Notes under the pieces: generated by a model
What the model saw: the letters and a program-made list of their open reading frames with translations, nothing else
Told to the model about the DNA's origin: nothing
Database searches by the model: none
Assembly (NCBI GenBank): GCA_947184155.2
Contig: CAMXCT020000461.1
Span: 106,120 to 170,119, forward strand
DNA length: 64,000 nucleotides
Direction: 5' to 3'
From: Cladocopium goreaui
Taxonomy: Eukaryota; Sar; Dinophyceae; Suessiales; Symbiodiniaceae
Part shown: piece after piece, positions 1-11,495 of the stretch
How positions within the stretch are numbered: position 1 is the stretch's first letter
How the letters are laid out: each line of letters begins with the position of its first letter
Program-made: the position numbers and the translations under genes

Positions 1-601
1 ACTGCTTCACAACTACTAATACCATACTAATAATATTGACCCCTGCAAATAATGAATGGATGGGCCGATCATTGAAATTGCACGTATATATAAAACATTA
101 TCATTCAATGACCGCTAAATGTTGGTTGCCTATATGTTCAAGTATATTATATCATGAATATGTGTTATCATCTATACTAGTCTCAGTATATAAATGTATT
201 ATGGATGGTTTTCAAGACATATCGTATAATGCAGTATAATAATTATATGATGTGATATAGTTGACTATAATACAGTATAGTTAACTTGATACAAAAAAGG
301 ATTAAAGTACAACCCATGGTGAGACACTATACTTACATAGATCATGATCATGGCTATCAACAGCATATATTGGTTGATCCACATACAAAAACTCCGCATT
401 AATGGATTACCAATCAATATAATTTAAATAATGGATATTAATATCATGTTGTAAGACTATCCATAATATATATATACATACAATCCCCAAATTCAATATA
501 TATATATATCATATCACCATTCCATAATTGTGTACTAATTAAACACACAACATCTATTTATCCATCCATCCATTCCATTCCATCACCCACTGCGCTCCCA
601 C
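1..601. other. AT-rich non-coding sequence
   Basis: AT-rich sequence with TATA-type microsatellites (about 467-515) and no convincing reading frame. It looks like intron or intergenic sequence next to the exon candidate at 602-710. Confidence 0.6.
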
Positions 602-710
602 CTGTGCTCGCCCTCGGTCGCAACGTGAGGCGCACCGAACCCTTCACCGCCAGCATCGGCGCAGGCCCGGACGGCACGGTGAAGGCCTCGTAGTTCGCCT
701 GGGACGGGAT
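602..710 (-). CDS. Candidate internal exon, unknown gene
   Basis: A GC-rich island in very AT-rich surroundings. On the minus strand it opens after an acceptor-like CCCCAG and closes at ACAG before GTGGGAG, a possible GT donor. The open frame begins IPSQANYEAFTVPSGPAP and continues LAVKGSVRLTLRPR. I do not recognise the domain. The abrupt composition change and both splice-like borders are the support. It may belong to the same minus-strand gene as the candidate at 1741-1860, but the joining phase cannot be tested here. Confidence 0.45.
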
Positions 711-1639
711 CTGGGGAAGGTGGGATGAGTTGCAAACGCCAGTTATGGGTAAAATTAAATTGAAACATGGGATAAATGGCATTTTTCTGCTAATATGATA
801 TATGCTGTATATATATATAATATTATATAATATATCCTTTGGTACTTCAATGGATAATGATACCGCTGATTAATGGTGATTTTCAATGGTGAATACTGTA
901 CCTAGGGCCCTAGGGTAAACTAAGATGTGGAAAACCTCGGAATATCCTCTGCAAAAATGGTTGATTTTCCACATCTATGTTCGTTTATCCCAGGGAAATA
1001 TGCTAATATAATATAAAATAAATAAAACAAAATATATAGTATATAATATATAATATATATATAATATAATATATACTATACAAAATATTATATATAATAT
1101 ATATTATAATATAATATATAATAGTGGCTATTAAATAATGCTATTATTTAATGATTATCATTTAAATTATATAATGATGATCATATATACTCAAATCACT
1201 TGAACTATATGGGATACATCCTCCGGTAATGGTCAACTCCCACATGTGTAAAAATTGGAAATCATCGGAATTATTGTGAAAAACGGTCTTTTCATGGTAA
1301 TTTTGTATAATTTTGTGGGATCATGACGGATATACTCAACATGACAATGGACAAATCCCAATTTATACATGATTTTCCCCATCCATTTACATGGTACCCC
1401 AGTAATCTTATGGTATGGGTTCTGAACCACGAACTGGGGGTGTTCCTCGAAAAAATGTGGTCGTTTCTGTGGGGTTGGGAGCTATCTTTGTTGACAAGGT
1501 CTGTGGATGGTATGTCAAACATGTCAAACATGTTGCTTGTATCCTCAGTGAAAAATGGTTGATATATGGACCACAAACCCTGATTAACCAGAAAAGAAGT
1601 CAACGTTAGCAAACTACTATAAACTAACCTAACTAGCAA
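711..1639. other. AT-rich intron-like sequence
   Basis: Contains TA-rich microsatellites (about 805-835 and 1010-1130) and a palindromic CCTAGGGCCCTAGGG core near 901-915. No gene is seen. Confidence 0.5.
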
Positions 1640-1735
1640 CTGGTTATTTAATATAGCATGGAAAATCACCATTTTTAGTAAACCATCTATAAATGGGCCA
1701 TGTTCCATGGCTATGTTAGTCATAACCAGAGGGTA
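1640..1735. mobile_element. MITE-A copy (palindromic, TA-flanked)
   Basis: A somewhat diverged copy of the roughly 105-bp near-palindromic family. The right arm CCATGGCTATGTTAGTCATAACCAGAGGGTA is intact in its key motifs (CCATGGCTATG, CCAGAGGGTA); the left arm has lost its CCCTCT end. It abuts the exon candidate at 1741. Confidence 0.65.
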
Positions 1736-1740
1736 GAAAT

Positions 1741-1860
1741 CTCAGAAATCTTGGCGAAATCCTGATCGGTCGCGTCACCTTGGGCGGCACCCTCTGCCAC
1801 TGGCCGTCTTTGGACTGTGGAAACATCGCCTAGCGCGGCATGGCGCGTCCATGTGCACTG
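1741..1860 (-). CDS. Candidate internal exon, unknown gene
   Basis: A GC-richer island that on the minus strand follows an acceptor-like CCCCCAG and stays open. Its frame reads QCTWTRHAALGDVSTVQRRP and continues VAEGAAQGDATDQDFAKI. The far end (CTGAG then ATTTCT) has no canonical donor, so the boundary is uncertain. No domain is recognised. It shares strand and style with the candidate at 602-710. Confidence 0.4.
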
Positions 1861-1985
1861 CTGGGGGTATGGGACTTCATTGGATAGAACCAACAATGTG
1901 TCGCGTTTCACAATTTAAATTAACATACGAGAGTCCGAATGCGGATACAATATGAATCAATATGATCAAAGGAAGTTTAGTGGGA

Positions 1986-2560
1986 GAAACTTCCGTGTTA
2001 CGGACTTTTAGAATGTCAGGGAAAGAGTTAGTCAAAGAAAGAGTTAGTCAAAGAAAGAGTTAGTCAAAGAAACAGTTAGTCAAACAGAGAGTTAGTCAAA
2101 GAAAGAGTTAGTCAAAGAAACAGTTAGTCAAAGAAAGAGTTAGTCAAAGAAAGAGTTAGTCAAAGAAAAAGTTAGTCAGGGAAAGAGTTAGTCAAAGAAA
2201 CAGTTAGTCAAAGAAACAGTTAGTCAAACAGTTAGTCAAAGAAAGAGTTCGTCGAAGAAAGAGTTCGTCGAAGAAACAGTTAGTCAAAGAAAGAGTTCGT
2301 CGAAGAAAGAGTTCGTCGAAGAAACAGGTAGTCAAAGAAACAGTTAGTCAAAGAAACAGTTAGTCAAAGAAAGAGTTAGTCAAAGAAACAGTTTAGTCAA
2401 AGAAAGAGTTAGTCAAAGAAAGAGTTAGTCAAAGAAACAGTTAGTCAGGGAAAGAGTTTGTCAAAGACAGAGTTAGTCAGGATATATGAGGTAGTCAAAG
2501 AAAGAGTTAGCAAAGAAAGAGTTCGTCAGGGAAAGGGTTAGTTAAAGCAAGAGTTAGTTA
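1986..2560. repeat. 16-bp tandem repeat, block 1
   Basis: Roughly 35 units of GAAAGAGTTAGTCAAA with variants (GAAACAGTTAGTCAAA, GAAAGAGTTCGTCGAA, and GGGAAAGAGTTAGTC). No long open frame. The same repeat returns at 3736-4480. Confidence 0.9.
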
Positions 2561-3735
2561 GGGCATTGATTGTTCCCGCAATGCAAATGGGATTGCAAGT
2601 GGTGCTGCCGGATGAGTTGCCGATGGAGTTTTGAAGGAAGTCTCGCACGAAATGCGTTTTTGAGAGATAGCAGATGCACGAAACCCTATGTTTTTCCATA
2701 CAAAGTCTGTCCCCGAACCTCGATGATCTACCTCTGCGGTGCGACGGGTGCGAGACGGTCTCGTGTGTGGTCGGATCATCCTCGGATCATGGTCGGATCG
2801 GTCTCGGATCGGTTCCGCATTGTAAATGGGGTTTCAACTGTGTTTCGTCTATGTGCGGTCGACAGAATTCCATTGTGAATTGCAACCGTAGGATCGTTCC
2901 CGCAATGCAAATGGGATTGCAAGTGGCGCTGGTGGATGAGTTGCCAATGGAATTCCATTGTGATTTGCAACTGTAGTATCCTTCCCGCAATGTAAATGGG
3001 ATTGCAAGGTTGCTTCCTGCTTTGGCTGCATACGTAATACTATTGTCTTTTGCAGCCGGACTTCGTAAATCGTATTGGAGTGGCTGCATGAAGGCTGCGA
3101 CAGTGATTTGTCAGCAGATTTTCTTCATTTAGGCGCTAGTGATTTTCCTTCTAAAAATCTTTTTAAAAAGTGCTTCAAAATCGTTTTTTTTCCGCTCTGG
3201 CGTCGAGATCCGGTTTTGGAGCTACAATTTCCGCGCTCCAATGCGCGTAGTTCTATTGTCTTTTGCAACTCGTGGTCTCTGCAGATTGCATTGTAATGGC
3301 TGCGTCAAGGTTGCTTCGTGCTGTGGTTGCATTCGTAGTCTCGCACGAAATGCGTTTTTGAGAGATAGCAGATGCACGAAACCCTATGTTTTTCCATACA
3401 AAGTCTGTCCCCGAACCTCGATGATCTACCTCTGCGGTGCGACGGGTGCGAGACGGTCTCGTGTGTGGTCGGATCATGGTCGGATCATGGTCGGATCATG
3501 GTCGGATCATGGTCGGATCGGTCTCGGATCGGTTCCGCATTGTAAATGGGGTTTCAACTGTGTTTCGTCTATGTGCGGTCGACAGAATTCCATTGTGAAT
3601 TGCAACTGTAGGATCGTTCCCGCAATGTAAATGGGATTGCAAGTGGCGCTGGTGGATGAGTTGCCGATGGAATTCCATTGTGATTTGCAACTGTAGTATC
3701 CTTCCCGCAATGTAAATGGGATTGCAAGGTTGCTT
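2560..3735. repeat. Complex satellite: TTCCCGCAATGTAAATGGGA / TCTCGCACGAAATGCG family, block 1
   Basis: Two interleaved modules. One is about 85 bp and runs from GTTCCCGCAATGTAAATGGG through GAATTCCATTGTGATTTGCA. The other is about 230 bp, starts TCTCGCACGAAATGCGTTTT and ends in short tandem TCGGATCATGG units (3470-3525). A third module (3050-3340, GGCTGCATGAAGGCTGCGAC) is shared with the block at 5761-6505. Open frames on both strands are repeat by-products. Confidence 0.85.
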
Positions 3736-4480
3736 CCTGCAAGAAAGAGTTAGTGAGGGAAAGAGTTAGTCAAAGAAAGAGTTAGCAAAGAAACAGTTAG
3801 TCAGGGAAAGAGTTAGTCTTCCCGCAATGTAAATGGGATTGCAAGGTTGCTTCCTGGCAAGAAAGAGTTAGTGAGGGAAAGAGTTAGTCAAAGAAAGAGT
3901 TAGCAAAGAAAGAGTTAGTCAGGGAAAGAGTTAGTCAAAGAAAGAGTTAGTGAGGATAATCGCGGTAGTCCCCGCCGCGTTCGTCCGCCCCCCACGACAC
4001 CGTTCGTCCGTGCCCGCGTTCGTCCCCTCCCGCGTTCGTCCGGGCCGCGTTCGTCCCCGCCCGCGTTAGCGTCAAGAACAGTTAGTGAGGGAAAGAGTTA
4101 GTCAAAGAAAGAGTTAGCAAAGAAAGAGTTAGTCAGGGAAAGAGTTAGTCAAAGAAAGAGTTAGTGAGGGAAAGAGTTAGTGAGGGAAAGAGTTAGCAAA
4201 GAAAGAGTTAGTGAGGGAAAGAGTTAGTCACAGAAAGAGTTAGCAAAGAAAGAGTTCGTCAGGGAAAGAGTTAGTCAAAGAAAGAGTTAGTCAAAGAAAC
4301 AGTTAGTCAGGGAAAGAGTTAGTCAAAGAAAGAGTTAGTCAGGATATATGAGGTAGTCAAAGAAAGAGTTAGTCAGGATATATGAGGTAGTCAAAGAAAG
4401 AGTTAGTGAGGGAAAGAGTTAGTCAAAGAAAGAGTTAGTGAGGGAAAGAGTTAGTCACAGAAAGAGTTAGCAAAGAAATT
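3736..4480. repeat. 16-bp tandem repeat, block 2
   Basis: The GAAAGAGTTAGTCAAA repeat resumes, interrupted at 3820-3855 by a piece of the TTCCCGCAATG module and at 3960-4075 by a very GC-rich cluster of CGCGTTCGTCC units. Confidence 0.85.
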
Positions 4481-5760
4481 GTTCCCTCACTGTAAATGGG
4501 ATTGCAAGTGGTGCTGGTGGAGGAGTTGCCGATGGAGTTTTGGAGGAAGTCTCGCACGAAATGCGTTTTTGAGAGATAGCAGATGCACGAACCCCTATGT
4601 TTTTCCATACAAAGTCCGTCCCCGAACCTCGATGATCTACCTCTGCGGTGCGACGGGTGCGAGACGGTCTCGTGTGTGGTCGGATCATGTTCGGATATTC
4701 TCGGATCGGTCTCGGATCGGTTCCGCATTGTAAATGGGGTGTCAACAGTTTTTCGTGCATGTGTGGTCGACAGAATTCCATTGTGATTTGCAACTGTAGG
4801 ATCGTTCCCGCATTGTAAATGGGGGTGCAAGTGGTGCTGGTGGATGAGTTGCCGATGGAATTCCATTGTGATTTGCAACTCTAGGATCGTTCCCTCACTG
4901 TAAATGGGATTGCAAGTGGTGCTGGTGAATGAGTTGCCGATGGAGTTTTGAAGGAAGTCTCGCACGAAATGCGTTTTTGAGAGATAGCAGATGCACGAAA
5001 GCTTATGTTTTTCCATACAAAGTCCGTCCCCGAACGTCGATGATCTACCTCTGCTGTGCGACGGGTGCGAGACGGTCTCGTGTGTGGTCGGATCATGTTC
5101 GGATCATGTTCGGATCGGTCTCGGATCATGCTCGGATCGGTTCCGCATTGTAAATGGGGTTTCAACTGTTTTTCGTGCATGTGTGGTTGACAGAATTCCA
5201 TTGTGATTTGCAACTGTAGGATCGTTCCCGCATTGTAAATGGGATTGCAAGTGGTGCTGGTGGATGAGTTGCCGATGGCATTCCATTGTGATTTGCAACT
5301 CTAGGATCGTTCCCTCACTGTAAATGGGATTGCAAGTGGTGCTGGTGGAGGCGTTGCCGATGGAGTTTTGCAGAAAGTCTCGCACGAAATGCGTTTTTGA
5401 GAGATAGCAGATGCACGAAACCCTATGTTTTTCCATACAAAGTCCGTCCCCGAACCTCGATGATCTACCTCTGCGGTGCGACGGTTGCGAGACGGTCTCG
5501 TGTGTGGTCGGATCATGTTCGGATCATGGTCGGATCATGCTCGGACCATGTTCGGATCATGGTCGGATCGGTTCCGCATTGTAAATGGGGTTTCACCTGT
5601 TTTTCGTGCATGTGCGGTCGACAGAATTCCATTGTGATTTGCAACTGTAGGATCGTTCCCGCAATGTAAATGGGATTGCAAGTGTTGCTGGTGGATGAGT
5701 TGCCGATGGAATTCCATTGTGCTTTGCAACTGTAGGATCGTTCCCGCAGTGTAAATGGCT
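4481..5760. repeat. Complex satellite: TTCCCGCAATGTAAATGGGA / TCTCGCACGAAATGCG family, block 2
   Basis: Three further rounds of the modules seen at 2560-3735; the TCTCGCACGAAATGCG start recurs near 4548, 4955 and 5377, a period of roughly 410-420 bp. The TCGGATCATG sub-array (5095-5125, 5505-5570) differs in copy number between rounds. Confidence 0.85.
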
Positions 5761-6505
5761 GTGTCAAGGTTGCTTCGTGCGGTGGCTGCATTGGTAATAC
5801 TATTGTCTTTGCAGCTGGACTTCGTAAATTGTATTGGAGTGGCTGCATGAAGGCTGCGACAGTGATTTGTCAGCAGATTTTCTCCATTTTGGCGCTAGTG
5901 ATTTTCCTTCTAAAAATCCTTTTAAAAAGTGCTTCAAAATCGTCTTTTTTTCGCTCTGGCGTCGAGATTCCGGTTTTGGAGCTACAATTTCCGACGCCGT
6001 TGCGCGTAGTTCTATTGTGTTTTGCAACTCAGTCTCTGCAGATCGCATTGTAATGGCTGCGTCAAGGTTGCTTCGTGCTGTGGCTGCATTCGTAATACTA
6101 TTGTCTTTTGCAGCTGGATCTCGTAAATCGTATTGGAGTTGCTGCATGAAGGCTGCGACAGTGATTTGTCAGCAGATTTTCTCCATTTTGGGGCTAGTGA
6201 TTTTCCTTCTAAAAATCCTTTTAAAAAGTGCTTCAAAATCGTCTTTTTTTCGCTCTGGCGTCGAGATCCGGTTTTGGAGCTACAATTTCCGATGCCATTG
6301 CGCGTAGTCTCTTGTGTTTTGCAACTCAGTCTCCGCAGATCGCATTGGAATGGCTGCGTCAAGGTTGCTTCTTGCTTTGGCTGCATGCGTAATGTCTTTT
6401 GCAGCTGGATCTCGTACATCGTCTTGGACTGGCTGCATGAAGGCTGCGAAATTGATTTGTTAGCAGATTTTCTCCATTTTGGCGCTAGTGTTTTTTTGTT
6501 GCGCG
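5761..6505. repeat. About 295-bp satellite (GGCTGCATGAAGGCTGCGAC)
   Basis: Two full and one partial copy of a unit running from AATGGCTGCGTCAAGGTTGC through GGCTGCATGAAGGCTGCGAC and AAAAATCCTTTTAAAAAGTG to GGTTTTGGAGCTACAATTTC. A further copy lies at about 3050-3330. No supported gene. Confidence 0.85.
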
Positions 6506-7530
6506 TAGGTTTAGAGCAGTGTGAAGTGTGGGGCGTGAAGAGTGCAGTGTGAAGTGTGCAGTGTGAAGGAAGCAGTGGGAAGTGAGAAGTGTGAAGTGTG
6601 GAGTGTGAAGTTTAAGTTTGGAGTGCGAAGAGCGCAGTGTGAAGTGTGAAGTGTGAAGTGCGAGGTTTGGAGTGTGAAGGAAGCAGTGAGAAGTGTGAAG
6701 TGTGGACTGTGAAGTGTGAAGTGTGAGTGAAGTGTGGAGTGTGAAGTGCGAAGTGAGAAGTGTGAAGTTTGGAGTGTGAAGGAAGCAGTGAGAAGTGAGA
6801 AGTTTGGAGTGTGAAGGAAGCAGTGAGAAGTGAGAAGTGTGAAGTGAGAAGTGCGAAGTGAGAAGTGTGAAGTGTGAAGTTTGGAGTGTGAAGGAAGCAG
6901 TGAGAAGTGAGAAGTGTGAAATGTGGAGTGTGAAGTGTGGAGTGTGAAGTTTCAGTTTGGAGTGCGAAGAGCGCAGTGTGAAGTGTGAAGTGTGAGGTTT
7001 GGAGTGTGAAGGAAGCAGTGAGAAGTGAGAAGTGTGAAGTGTGAAGTGTGAGTGAAGTGTGGAGTGCGAAGTGCGAAGTGAGAAGTGTGAACTGTGAAGT
7101 TTGGAGTGTGAAGTTTGGAGTGGGAAGGAAGCAGTGAGAAGTGAGAAGTGTGAAGTGTGGACTGTGAAGTGTGGAGTGTGAAGTGCGAAGTGAGAAGTGT
7201 GAAGTTTGGAGTGTGAAGGAAGCAGTGAGAAGCGAGAAGTGTGAAGTGAGAAGTGTGAAATGTGGAGTGTGAAGTGTGAAGTGCGAAGTGAGAAGTGTGG
7301 ACTGTGAAGTGTGAAGTGTGAAGTGTGGACTGTGAATTGTGAAGTGTGAAGTTTGGACTGTGAAGTGTGAAGTGTGCAGTGTGAAGTGTGAAGTGTGAGG
7401 TTTGGAGTGGGACGGAAGCAGTGAGAAGTGAGAAGTGAGAAGTGTGGAGTGTGAAGTGTGGAGTGTGAAGTTTGGAGTGCGAAGAGTGCAGTGTGCAGTG
7501 TGAGGTGTGAGGTGTGGAGTGTCGAGGGAA
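6506..7530. repeat. AGTGTGAAG-type array (reverse orientation of the CACTCTACACTTT family)
   Basis: About 1 kb of AGTGTGAAGTGTGGAGTGTG and AAGGAAGCAGTGAGAAGTG units. The minus strand is open for 361 codons, giving a Thr/His/Ser/Leu-rich translation, because the repeat lacks stops. It is the inverted relative of the arrays at 20176-21590 and 55330-57130. Confidence 0.9.
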
Positions 7531-8560
7531 GGACACGGTCGGGACAGGTTGTCTTTGAACTATAGGTCATTTATGTTTGGGAAACTTCCGCCGCCGGCTT
7601 GCCCGGGTCTATGTTACAATGGCATGATATGAAACAAGATGATAACGTATCACATCTTTTGTTGCAAGAGTCTAAGGTCAGCCTTCTGATTGACAGTTGC
7701 AATTTAGTATCTGGCGGGGGTGCGCAGGTGTTGATTTTACAAAATGTATGATAGAATCGGAGGTGGTACACATAGTATGATGACATAGTTTGCTTATAGC
7801 GAAAAGCAGCACGATCTTTTCCACAATTTCATAGCATACCATGCAATTTTGGGAGTTTGCGCTTTGAGCAGTGAACCATCTTAAATTCACCCAGCTCAAG
7901 TCTAGACATGCAACAAACCGTGTAAATCATCTAGGCACTGAAGTTATAATTGCCATGGAGAGACCTTCTGCATGGCCATGAAAATGGCTATGCAAATATC
8001 ACGATCATTCATAATTAAATTGGTACATCATCTATAAATAGGCAATTGTCCATATAGCTATGTAAGTTTACCAAATTGTAATGAGCAGGATAGGGAAGAT
8101 AAGGCATCGCAAATGTGTGAAGCAACGACATGGCCTAAGAAAAAGACATGGTCCAACAGCGATAGGCGCAACAAATGCAATGTATAAGGAGAGATTCCGG
8201 TCATAACATCATAAGCCACAAAATGGATGACTGGGGTTCCCACAAATGGGGATACTCCAATAGCTGGGTGGGTTATTTCATGGAAAATCATACTAAAAAA
8301 TGGATGACTGGGGGTAGCCCTATTTTTCCCATATAGTTATCAGGTCACTGTGGGAGATTCCAGATCAATATAAGTCATTTGTTTCCTTCGTTTTTGAAAG
8401 TTCAAATGTTCCACATGTATGTTCCACATGTATGTTGATGTTATTTAGCTGTCCTAGTTTTTGTGATTTCGTTGCCTTGCTGAGTTTCGCGCGCGGCACT
8501 CAGAGTATCAGGCTGCAAAAATTTAGCTGTCCTAGTTTTTGTTCATGTCTTTCCCCACAA
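7531..8560. other. Unique AT-rich sequence with a decayed MITE
   Basis: No convincing exon. Around 7985-8065 lies a degraded palindrome (CATCTATAAATAGGCAATTG, TAGCTATGTAAGTTTACC) resembling MITE-A. Confidence 0.45.
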
Positions 8561-8645
8561 CATTATATATCCGCCGACCCCGGCCTTCGCCAAGGCAGAG
8601 GCGGCGCCTGGGACCACCGCAGGTGTGGAGCCTGTTTTTGTTGGC
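8561..8645 (+). repeat. Satellite leader module, copy 1
   Basis: A stretch running from CATTATATATCCGCCGACCC through TTCGCCAAGGCAGAGGCGGC to AGGTGTGGAGCCTGTTTTTG. A near-identical copy lies at 11409-11495. Both stand immediately before a satellite of the GCGGCAGCTTCGACCAGGCA family. Confidence 0.8.
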
Positions 8646-10670
8646 TTGCCATTGCACGCTTCAAACGCTACAACGCTCGCCAGGCCTCATACCCTTAAAA
8701 TGCCTCAAACCCTCCGCGGCAGCTTGGACCAGGCACTCAGGCCACAGCCCTCTGTTGTTAAGGGCGTTTAAGCTTGCCGTTTGCCATGCCTCAAAGCCTT
8801 AAAATGCCTCAAACCCTCCGCGGCAGCTTCGACCAGGCACTCAGGCCACAGCCCTCTGTTTTGTTAAAGGCGTTCAAGCGTGCCGTTTGCCAGGCCTCAA
8901 ATGCCTAAAATCCTCCGCGGCAGCTTGGACCAGCCACTCAGGCCACCGCCCTCTGTTGTTAAGTGCAGGCCGCAAATGCCTAAAATTCTCCGCGGCAGGT
9001 AGTTCGACCAGGCACTCAGGCCACAGTCAGCCATCTGCCGTTTGCCCGCCCTCAAAGGCCTAAAACGCTCCGCGGCAGCTTCGACCAGGCATGCAAGCCA
9101 CAGCCATCTGGTAGTATCGGCGTTCGAAGCTGCCGTTTGCCCGCCCTACCCTCCGCGGCAGCTTCGACCGGCACTTCGACCAGGCACTCAGGCCACAGCC
9201 ATCTGCTATCATCTGCTACTATCGGCGTTCGAGGCTGCCGTTTGCCCGCCCTCAAAGGCCTAAAACGCTCCGCGGCAGCTTCGCAGGCCACAGCCCTTTG
9301 TTGTTAAGTTTGCCAGGCCTCAAATGCCTCAAATCCTCCGCGACAGCTTGGACCCGCCCTCAGAGCCCTCAAACTCTCCGCGGCAGCTTCGACCAGGCAC
9401 TCAGGCCACAGCTATCTGCTATAGACTATCGGCGTTCGAGGCTGCCGTTTGCATGCCTTCAACGGCCTAAAACGCTCCGCGGCAGCTTCGACCAGGCATG
9501 CAGGCCACAGCCATCTGCTACTATCGGCGTTCGAAGCTGCCGTTTGGCCGGCCTCAAAGGCCTAAAACCCTCCGCGGCAGCTTCCAGGCACTCACGCCAC
9601 AGCCATCTGCTATCATCTGCTACTATCGGCGTTCGAGGCTGCCGTTAGCCCGCCCTCAAAGGTCTAAAACGCTCTGCGGCAGCTTCGATCAGGCATGCAG
9701 GCCACAGCCATCTGCTACTATCGGCGTTCGACGGCCGGCCTCAAAGGCCTAAAACCCTCCGCGGCAGCTTCGACCGGCAGCCAGGCACTCAGGCCACAGC
9801 CATCTGCTACTATCGGCGTTCGAGGCTGCCGTTTGCATGCCTTCAACGGCCTAAAACGCTCCGCGGCAGCTTCGACCGGCAGCTTCGACCAGGCACTCAG
9901 GCCACAGCCATCTGCTACTATCGGCGTTCGGAATTCGAGGCTGCAGTTAGCCCGCCCTCAAAGGTCTAAAACGCTCCGCGGCAGCTTCGACCAGGCACTC
10001 AGGCCACAGCTATCTGCTACTATCGGCGTTCGAGGCTGCCGTTTGCATGCCTTCAACGGCCTAAAACGCTCCGCGGCAGCTTCGACCAGGCATGCAGGCC
10101 ACAGCCATCTGCTACTATCGGCGTTCGAAGCTGCCGTTTGGCCGGCCTCAAAGGCCTAAAACCCTCCGCGGCAGCTTCCAGGCACTCACGCCACAGCCAT
10201 CTGCTATCATCTGCTACTATCGGCGTTCGAGGCTGCCGTTAGCCCGCCCTCAAAGGTCTAAAACGCTCTGCGGCAGCTTCGATCAGGCATGCAGGCCACA
10301 GCCATCTGCTACTATCGGCGTTCGACGGCCGGCCTCAAAGGCCTAAAACCCTCCGCGGCAGCTTCGACCGGCAGCCAGGCACTCAGGCCACAGCCATCTG
10401 CTACTATCGGCGTTCGAGGCTGCCGTTTGCATGCCTTCAACGGCCTAAAACGCTCCGCGGCAGCTTCGACCGGCAGCTTCGACCAGGCACTCAGGCCACA
10501 GCCATCTGCTACTATCGGCGTTCGGAATTCGAGGCTGCAGTTAGCCCGCCCTCAAAGGTCTAAAACGCTCCGCGGCAGCTTCGACCAGGCACTCAGGCCA
10601 CAGCCATCTGCTACTATCGGCGTTCGAGGCTGCCGTTTGCCCGCCCTCAAAAACTTAAAACTTCCTTCAA
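8646..10670 (+). repeat. About 95-bp satellite (CTCCGCGGCAGCTTCGACCA)
   Basis: Tandem units containing GGCCTAAAACGCTCCGCGGC, AGCTTCGACCAGGCACTCAG, GCCACAGCCATCTGCTACTA and TCGGCGTTCGAGGCTGCCGT. Early units are diverged; later ones are nearly identical. The overlapping plus-strand frames are repeat artefacts. Confidence 0.9.
9427..10610 (+). repeat. 594-bp higher-order duplication inside the satellite
   Basis: The block starting near 9427 is repeated from near 10021 with almost no change: translations starting at 9498 and 10092 are identical over 84 residues, and those at 9695 and 10289 agree over more than 100, all offset by 594 bp. The internal order of variant units, including the odd GGAATTCGAGGCTGCAG junction (9928 and 10522), is preserved. 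Confidence 0.85.
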
Positions 10671-10812
10671 GCAAACCGCAACGCAAACGTAGGTGTCACC
10701 GCTGCAAGCAAGCGACCCTGCAACAGCCAAGGATTCCATCACATCAAAGCTGGCTTTGGGGTATACACGGCATGCTCTTCACTTCAACCCAAAACAAAAG
10801 CCCAAGCATGAT

Positions 10813-11310
10813 TTACAAGGTTGCTTCTCTTACAGCCAATGCATGGCGAAACAAAAAGCCACAAGATCTGGCAAGGCACTGGATTGCAGGGGCCCTTTTC
10901 CTCTTGGTATTGGGGAAATTCAGAGCCAACTCGTTCTCGGCAATGCCCACCACAACGCTCTCCTCAGGGATATGCCCAGCACTGTTCTTCCATACCTTGC
11001 GGCACTCCACGTTGGTCAACACGACCATCTGGTCCAGGGATACCTTCATGGGGGGCTTGCCGTTCGCCTTCACAAGGACACGAACTGGTTCCTGCGTCTC
11101 CGATGACTTTCCAGCGAGAATGGACTTTTATGCAGGGTAGCGATTCTCCTGAGAACCGAAGACAAAAGTGATCCGGCCCTGGGTGGCTACGGGCCCAAGG
11201 GGCAAGGGGTTTGCCTCCGCCAAGTCATCCAAGTCTGTCACCTGGACTTCCGTAACCAAGAATGGATGTTTGTCCGTGTCTACACCTGTAACATGTATCT
11301 GCAAATACAT
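10813..11310 (-). pseudogene. Gene fragment with in-frame stop, unknown protein
   Basis: A non-repetitive island between two satellites. The minus strand reads GVDTDKHPFLVTEVQVTDLD, continues GPVATQGRITFVFGSQ, meets an in-frame TAA at 11128-11130, and reads on in the same frame as VRVLVKANGKPPMKVSLDQM, VVLTNVECRKVWKNSAGHIP and VVVGIAENELALNFPNTKRK before stopping at 10813. The sequence on both sides of the stop has ordinary protein composition, so it is either a nonsense mutation or a short unrecognised intron (an AGACGCAG acceptor-like site lies just after the stop). I do not recognise the family. The flanking satellites suggest a stranded remnant of a gene or mobile element. Confidence 0.5.
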
Positions 11311-11408
11311 GTGATCTCTGAATACATACAGTGTAACATATATACGTATATATATATAGATACATACATATAATGCATACCATATATTTTATATAATATA
11401 TACAAGTT

Positions 11409-11495
11409 CATATTATATATCCGCCGACCCCGGCCTTCGCCAAGGCAGGGGCGACGCCTGGGACCAGTGCAGGTGTGGAACCTGTTTTTCTTGGC
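11409..11495 (+). repeat. Satellite leader module, copy 2
   Basis: Matches 8561-8645 over CATTATATATCCGCCGACCC, CTTCGCCAAGGCAG and GCAGGTGTGGAACCTGTTTT. It again directly precedes satellite units. Confidence 0.8.

Noticed and set aside
6485..7570. Thr/His/Ser-rich 361-residue frame (and similar ones at 14.8-16.1, 20.0-22.5, 44.0-45.5 and 54.9-57.3 kb)
   Set aside because: Low-complexity products of CACTTTACA or ACACAC word arrays; several frames and both strands are open at once.
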